Below are positions 59,548-64,000 of a stretch of 64,000 nucleotides of DNA, one piece after another (position 1 is the first letter of the stretch; each line of letters opens with the position of its first letter). A model generated the notes under the pieces. That model was given only the letters and a program-made list of their open reading frames with translations, did not search any database and was not told where the DNA came from. Position numbers and translations under genes: made by a program. The DNA is taken from positions 10,106,001 through 10,170,000 of the forward strand of contig NZ_CP107869.1 in NCBI RefSeq assembly GCF_036013645.1, read 5' to 3'. Source of the stretch: Streptomyces sp. NBC_00490. GTDB taxonomy: Bacteria > Actinomycetota > Actinomycetes > Streptomycetales > Streptomycetaceae.

Positions 59548-61413
59548 ATGGAGATCAAGCCAAGAGCTCATCTGCTCCAGATCTGGGAAGCGATCGCACG
59601 GCACTCCTTCGACAGCGGGCGTTTCGCCTGGGGTGACTCCGGCGGGCGCAGCAGCGTCGCGGACGCCGAGCGGCTGCTGAGCCTCATGTATCCGGCCACC
59701 GAGATCCCCGAGTTTCGTCTGGACGAGCCGGACACCACCCAGAAGGACGTGCAGCGTGCCCTCCGCCTGGCAGGAGGGCGCACCGAGATCCCCGCGGCCC
59801 TGATCGCAGCCCTGCGCGATTTCATGCGCAACCACGCGGAGGAGGACGGCACTCCCACCTTCGGCGGCGGCCACTACTTCACCACCCCCGACCCCGACGC
59901 GGAGATCACCGCCGAGCAGCGGGACCTCGGCGTTGTTGACTCGTTCTCCATGTCGGTCACCCTCTGCCTCGCCACACTCGGCTTCCTCGACAAGTTCACC
60001 GGCCCCGCGGTCCGATCCGACCTGCGTGAGGCGGTCAAGGACCTCAGGGAGGCGACGAGCAGGCGGCTCACCGCGGCGATGGTCGGTCTGCTGCGGTCCT
60101 TCACCGTCAGCGTCTTCGACGCCGACACCACCCAGGGACGGCGGCTGAGCCGAACCCTTGGCCAGCGCAGGCTCTCCGAGCGGGCGGTCCTGCGCCAGTT
60201 CCAGGAGCGCTTCGAGACTCTCCGCGCCACCATCGACAACCGCATCACGCTCGGCGTGGACGTCAAGGACGGCCTCAAGGACCCCGGGATGATGTTCGAA
60301 TGCGGCTGGGCCTGGGGTGTGGTCAAGGACGCGCCGCCCGTCACTCGCACCGACAAGGACGGCACGGAGCAGCACATCGGCCGCCAGAGCGTCGGCGTGG
60401 CGGACCCCATTCCCTACCTGTACTTCACCGTGGTCGCCCTCGACGGCATCCAGGACCTGTCCTCCGACCGCACCCTCACCCTCGGCCTCCTGGACGAGGA
60501 GCAGCAGACACTCGCCGAGGCACTGCGACTGCGCTGGACCGTCACCCGCGAGTACTGGTCCGCCCTCGCCCGGTTCAGCGCCGACCGCTGGCCGCTGGAG
60601 GACATTCCCTGGCGGGTCACCCATCAGAAACTCGAATCCGAGTACTTCTCCCTGTCCGTGGCGTCCCTCGTGGTCCACGACCTGGTGCGCAGCCGCGCCG
60701 GCGACGAGGATTTCGCCCGCACTGCCGAGGTCCTCACCAGGCTCGCCGAACGGGGCCGCATCACCAGCCCTCTCACCCGCGATGACTCCGCGCTGGAACT
60801 GCACAGCCCCGGAGTCGTCCTCCCCCTCCAGGGCAGCGAGCAGCTGGGTCCGCCGCTGGAGTGGACGGTCGCCGACTTCTCCGCTCACCTGCTCAAACGC
60901 ACCGTCCAACTCGCCACTTACTCCCGTAGCGCTTCCATCCAGGACGAATTGCTGGCGCTGGCGGAGGAGACCTTCGACCATCTCTGGCAGCGGCGCATCG
61001 CCGACGGTGAGGGCACGGACCTGTGGGACGACGCCCAGGCGGTGTTCCCCACCGCGCCCAAACGTGAGGGTTCGCCCTCCTGGAGCATGACCGAGCGCCT
61101 CACCGAGTGCATGGTCGCCGCGTACAACTTCTACGACCGCAAGCCGGTCGGCAGTCCCGAACTCGCCTCCTTCGCCACCGCGTTGCTCAGCGAGGCGACT
61201 CACCGTTTCGGCCGGGAGCAGATGCGGTCCGCCGTGGTCTCCGACAGCGATCACGCCAAGTCCCTGCGCACCATCGAGATCCGGCTCCGGCGGGCACGTG
61301 AGCTGGTCGGTGACCAACCCGGCACCTCCAGCGCGCTTGCGCTGTTTGTGCTCGGTGAACTCGACACGCTCGCCCAGGCCCGCAGCGCCGCCGCCGGTGA
61401 GGTGTGGCGGTGA
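59548..61413 (+). CDS. SCO2524-family protein of unknown function
   Basis: A 621-residue, soluble, mostly helical protein with no known catalytic motif. Recognisable blocks are LLQIWEAIARHSFDSGRFAW, SVADAERLLSLMYPATEIPE, LSVASLVVHDLVRSRAGDED, MTERLTECMVAAYNFYDRKP and SLRTIEIRLRRARELVGDQP. No membrane span, P-loop or signal is seen. ATG 59548 follows GAAGGG. Its last ten bases overlap the P-loop gene. I recognise it as SCO2524-like by its place and size; it may be a scaffold or effector for the P-loop partner. Confidence 0.8.
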   Translation: MEIKPRAHLLQIWEAIARHSFDSGRFAWGDSGGRSSVADAERLLSLMYPATEIPEFRLDEPDTTQKDVQRALRLAGGRTEIPAALIAALRDFMRNHAEEDGTPTFGGGHYFTTPDPDAEITAEQRDLGVVDSFSMSVTLCLATLGFLDKFTGPAVRSDLREAVKDLREATSRRLTAAMVGLLRSFTVSVFDADTTQGRRLSRTLGQRRLSERAVLRQFQERFETLRATIDNRITLGVDVKDGLKDPGMMFECGWAWGVVKDAPPVTRTDKDGTEQHIGRQSVGVADPIPYLYFTVVALDGIQDLSSDRTLTLGLLDEEQQTLAEALRLRWTVTREYWSALARFSADRWPLEDIPWRVTHQKLESEYFSLSVASLVVHDLVRSRAGDEDFARTAEVLTRLAERGRITSPLTRDDSALELHSPGVVLPLQGSEQLGPPLEWTVADFSAHLLKRTVQLATYSRSASIQDELLALAEETFDHLWQRRIADGEGTDLWDDAQAVFPTAPKREGSPSWSMTERLTECMVAAYNFYDRKPVGSPELASFATALLSEATHRFGREQMRSAVVSDSDHAKSLRTIEIRLRRARELVGDQPGTSSALALFVLGELDTLAQARSAAAGEVWR

Positions 61414-62327
61414 TCGTCTTCGCCGCCTCCGACAAGGGAGGCACCGGCCGCTCCGTCACCAGCGCGAACCTCGCCTACCAGCGGGCCCTCGCCGGTGACC
61501 ATGTGGCCTACGTCGACTTCGACTTCGGCTCGCCCACCGCACCCGCCGTGTTCGACGTCCCCGACATCCTGCGCGGCACCGGTGAGGGCGGCCTGCACTC
61601 CTATCTGGAGGGCGCCGCCCCTGAACCGGCCAGGGTCGACGTGTGGCGTCGCACCGAACACCCCGCACTGCGACGCACCACGATCGGAGCCGGACGGCTC
61701 GTGTTGCTGCCTGGCGATGTCACCGGCGGCGAGTTCGTCACGGACGAGTTATCGGTGCAGCGCTGCGTCGACCTCTTCCTGCGCCTGCAGGGCGAGTTCG
61801 ACCTCATCCTGGTCGACCTCAGCGCCGGACGCAGCTACGCCATGGACATGGTCCTGGAGGCCACCGCACGGCCCGAACTGCGCAACGTTCCGCACCGCTG
61901 GGTGGTCTTCCACCGCTGGACCCGGCAGCACGTCATCGCCGCCGCCGGGCTGGTCTACGATGCCCGCGGCCTCCTGGAGGGCGGAGCCGACCTCGGCCAC
62001 GACAAGGACGCGCTCCAGGGTGTGATCCGCTTCGTCCGGGCCGCTGTACCCGACCCCGACTCCTCGCTGTGGTCGCACGTCTCGCCCGCCCAGTCCGCGT
62101 GGATGCAGATGTACGACGAACGCCTGCGCCGACTCGCCTCCGAACTCGGCGTGGGCGACTCGGTGTTGCTCGGCACCGTACCGCTGGAGCCAATTCTCCA
62201 GTGGCAGGAGCAGCTGATCACGGAGGAAGAGGTCGTCGCCACCAAGATCGCCAACAAGGAGACGCTGGACGCGCTGGAGGAGATCGCCGGACGCCTCGTC
62301 GACGACACCCACTGGGGGAAGCCGTGA
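61404..62327 (+). CDS. SCO2523-family variant P-loop (MinD/ParA-like) protein
   Basis: A 307-residue protein with a deviant Walker A: IVFAASDKGGTGRSVTSANL has Arg where SIMIBI/ParA proteins have the second Lys-Ser/Thr (KGGxGK[T/S]). The remaining fold is ParA/MinD-like: VAYVDFDFGSPTAPAVFD, FDLILVDLSAGRSYAMDM, WVVFHRWTRQHVIAAAGLVY, VLLGTVPLEPILQWQEQL. The missing lysine suggests altered or lost ATP hydrolysis, so it may act as a nucleotide-dependent switch. GTG 61404 or 61410 is the start. It overlaps both neighbours, so translation is coupled. Confidence 0.85.
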   Translation: MAVIVFAASDKGGTGRSVTSANLAYQRALAGDHVAYVDFDFGSPTAPAVFDVPDILRGTGEGGLHSYLEGAAPEPARVDVWRRTEHPALRRTTIGAGRLVLLPGDVTGGEFVTDELSVQRCVDLFLRLQGEFDLILVDLSAGRSYAMDMVLEATARPELRNVPHRWVVFHRWTRQHVIAAAGLVYDARGLLEGGADLGHDKDALQGVIRFVRAAVPDPDSSLWSHVSPAQSAWMQMYDERLRRLASELGVGDSVLLGTVPLEPILQWQEQLITEEEVVATKIANKETLDALEEIAGRLVDDTHWGKP

Positions 62328-63289
62328 CCGACGTCTTCCGGGAGACCACTGCACAGAGCCGCACCGCCGCGGTGCCCCTGTCCCATCTCTCCCTGGAAAT
62401 CGGCCACTTGTACATGGAGGATCTGGAAGGCGGCCCCGACCGCCTGCGTGAACTCTTCACCCGGGTCCGGCCCTGGGCGGACGCGGCCCGCGCCGACATC
62501 GCCGCCCGCACCGGCACCGCCCGGCCACGCGTCAGCACCTGCTTCCTCGTCGACGACTACTTCAGCCGCTTCTCCACCCCCGCCGAACTGCTCCCCCTCG
62601 TCCTCGGCGAGGCCGAGCGGGCCGGCCTCGCCATCGACTACCTGGCCCGCGAATCCGCCTGCGCGGTCGCCGACACGATCCCCCTCGCCCAGTCCGTCGC
62701 GCGCCGGCTCGTCGAATCACCGCCCCCGGGCAGCTACGGCGCCCGCCCGCCGGTCAGCGAGTCCGGCTGGCTCGCCAACGGCCAGCGAAGCCCCTCCGGG
62801 CGATCCCAGGCCATGCGCAGGACGGCACCCTGGCAGCCGCCCAGCGAGACCGCCGCCCGCCGCCACTCCGTCTTCGTGGACGTCGAACTCTGGGACGACG
62901 ACAAGGACGGCAACCGCACCTGGTCCTGCCCCTTCCTCGCCGCCGTCTGGCAGCTCGCCCGCCTCGGCCTCCTGCGCAGCGAAGGCGAACCGGTCCTGTC
63001 ACCGCGCCCCGCGAACCCCCGCGGACACCCACGCAGTTGGGACGAACTGCCGCCGCTGACCCAGCTCAACCCCACCGCCGCGCCCTTCTGCGCCTACCGC
63101 ACCTGCTCCGTACTGCCCGCACGGTTTCTCCCTGTCGAACACGCGGTGAGGATCGTCCTCGACCAGACCGACGTCGACACCGGAGCCGTCGAGCAGATCG
63201 CCGCCCGCGCACACGCGGAGGGCATCACGCCCCCCGACTCGGTGGCCGACCGGGTCTCCTACGTCTTCTGCCCGGAGCCGTCAAGGTGA
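62324..63289 (+). CDS. SCO2522-family protein of unknown function
   Basis: A 321-residue soluble protein starting at GTG 62324 in a GTGA overlap with the P-loop gene. Conserved-looking parts are LSHLSLEIGHLYMEDLEGGP, VSTCFLVDDYFSRFSTPAEL, AGLAIDYLARESACAVAD, FVDVELWDDDKDGNRTWSCP and FCAYRTCSVLPARFLPVEHA VR. The repeated Asp-rich strands suggest a metal-using or nucleic-acid-related fold, but no known motif is complete. It forms part of the SCO2521-2525-type operon. Confidence 0.8.
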   Translation: MTDVFRETTAQSRTAAVPLSHLSLEIGHLYMEDLEGGPDRLRELFTRVRPWADAARADIAARTGTARPRVSTCFLVDDYFSRFSTPAELLPLVLGEAERAGLAIDYLARESACAVADTIPLAQSVARRLVESPPPGSYGARPPVSESGWLANGQRSPSGRSQAMRRTAPWQPPSETAARRHSVFVDVELWDDDKDGNRTWSCPFLAAVWQLARLGLLRSEGEPVLSPRPANPRGHPRSWDELPPLTQLNPTAAPFCAYRTCSVLPARFLPVEHAVRIVLDQTDVDTGAVEQIAARAHAEGITPPDSVADRVSYVFCPEPSR

Positions 63290-64000
63290 CGCCCCCGCCG
63301 GACGCGCCCCGGACCCTCCCGGTCCTGGCCTGCGGGGAGATCCGCACCTGCGTCCTGCCGTCGCTCAACCCCCTGGACGCCCGCGCCGCCACACAGTTGC
63401 TGCGACTGCGTCCAGACGAACGCGTCCTGGTCTCCGAACGCCCCAACCTCTACGTGCGCTCCCCGCAGACTCTCACCGGCGTCGACTGCCGGATGCCCAC
63501 GTCCAACGGCGCCAAGGTGCGCGTGATCGGCACGGTCGCCACCCGCGCCGCCCTCACCGAGGGCCGCATCCTGCAGAGCAGCGCCCACGTCCGGGCCCTC
63601 GCCCGAGGCCCCGAACGGCGCCGCCCCTGGGGCCACTACCTCCTACAGCCCGGAGTGCTCGAACCACTGGGCCGCCTTCCCGAACGCGAGGCTGCCCAAG
63701 GCGTCCTCGCCGGCGCCGGACCCGGCGAGCTCGACCTCGGCCTGATCGCGGACGCCATCCTCACCCCCTTGCTCAGGCACCCGCTGCTCGACCAGAAGAG
63801 CCCCCTGAAGTCCCGTCACACCAGGCTGCGTTGGGCCGCCCGGCAGACCGAGCCGGACCAGGGACCCGCGATCGAGAAGTTCACCCTCGCCGAGGACGAC
63901 CTGCGCACGGTCCGGCTGCGGGTACCGGCCGGCACCGACCCGGCCGCCGTCGCCACCCTCTGCGAGGACCTGGCACTGCACGACTGGCTCCTCACCACCG
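63286..64000 (+). CDS. SCO2521-family protein, 5' part (runs off window)
   Basis: GTG 63286 overlaps the previous stop in GTGA, and the frame stays open to the end of the window (238 codons visible). The text begins VTPPPDAPRTLPVLACGEIR and includes LRPDERVLVSERPNLYVRSP, QTLTGVDCRMPTSNGAKVRV IG, and the late segment FTLAEDDLRTVRLRVPAG. It matches the order expected for the SCO2521-like member of the operon. No catalytic motif is visible in this part. Confidence 0.78.
   Translation, partial: MTPPPDAPRTLPVLACGEIRTCVLPSLNPLDARAATQLLRLRPDERVLVSERPNLYVRSPQTLTGVDCRMPTSNGAKVRVIGTVATRAALTEGRILQSSAHVRALARGPERRRPWGHYLLQPGVLEPLGRLPEREAAQGVLAGAGPGELDLGLIADAILTPLLRHPLLDQKSPLKSRHTRLRWAARQTEPDQGPAIEKFTLAEDDLRTVRLRVPAGTDPAAVATLCEDLALHDWLLTT

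Noticed and set aside
59290..61317. 675-codon minus-strand frame opposite the SCO2524-like gene
   Set aside because: It is longer than the real gene but has a Gly/Glu/Val-rich shadow composition. The plus-strand frame has a ribosome site and overlaps its operon partners.

Overview
The window is high-GC DNA with strong third-position GC bias, GTG/TTG starts, GTGA/ATGA start-stop overlaps and actinobacterial families throughout: SigE-type sigma, DUF5133, STAS, PadR/MerR/HxlR/TetR regulators, and a five-gene set matching S. coelicolor SCO2521-SCO2525. It is almost certainly a Streptomyces (or very close relative) chromosome. The many insertion-sequence relics, truncated genes and lone regulators suggest an accessory, arm-like region.

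Layout. 0-5 kb: 3' end of an aldo/keto reductase, a DUF4097 lipoprotein, a perfect parS-like ParB site just upstream of htpG, and a DUF1963/YwqG-like gene. 5-10 kb: small unknown genes, relics of an ISL3 transposase and of a second aldo/keto reductase, an intact IS3-family element with its target duplication, and an Imm35/YrhB-like immunity gene preceded by a frameshifted toxin-like tail. 10-17.5 kb: a SigE-family sigma factor coupled to a membrane protein, a MazG-like NTPase, a methyltransferase pseudogene, a RelE-type toxin-antitoxin pair and a secreted S33 peptidase. 18-20 kb: a TnpB-only IS200/IS605 element that splits a small gene. 20-28 kb: a frameshifted AAA ATPase, an ABC exporter operon on the minus strand, and a PadR-ABC-FtsX operon on the plus strand with a palindromic operator.

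28-42 kb: DUF5133, a MerR regulator with a dyad in a 19-bp promoter spacer, relics of IS630, IS5 and IS21 transposases, a cold-shock gene, a PNPOx-like enzyme, a methyltransferase, a GACCCC tandem repeat, two divergent regulator/target pairs (TetR/NmrA-like reductase and HxlR/MFS) with clear inverted-repeat operators, and a uridine-kinase-like P-loop gene. 42-49 kb: a GlsB-type membrane protein, DNA-ligase relics, an SDR behind a paired 15-bp dyad, a TetR, and STAS-domain genes.

49-55 kb: a sugar-oxidation group (GH15 glycosidase, cyclase-family hydrolase, gluconokinase, GMC oxidoreductase) with a divergent 2-hydroxyacid dehydrogenase. Together these could turn an alpha-glucoside into gluconate and 6-phosphogluconate. 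55-58 kb: cydB relic, MFS drug exporter, TnpB relic, GNAT acetyltransferase.

58.6-64 kb: a tightly packed operon of methyltransferase, large helical protein, variant-P-loop MinD/ParA-like protein and two further unknown proteins. The methyltransferase appears to be transcribed leaderless. The last gene runs off the window. This SCO2525-SCO2521-type operon has no assigned function and is the best candidate here for an undescribed system.
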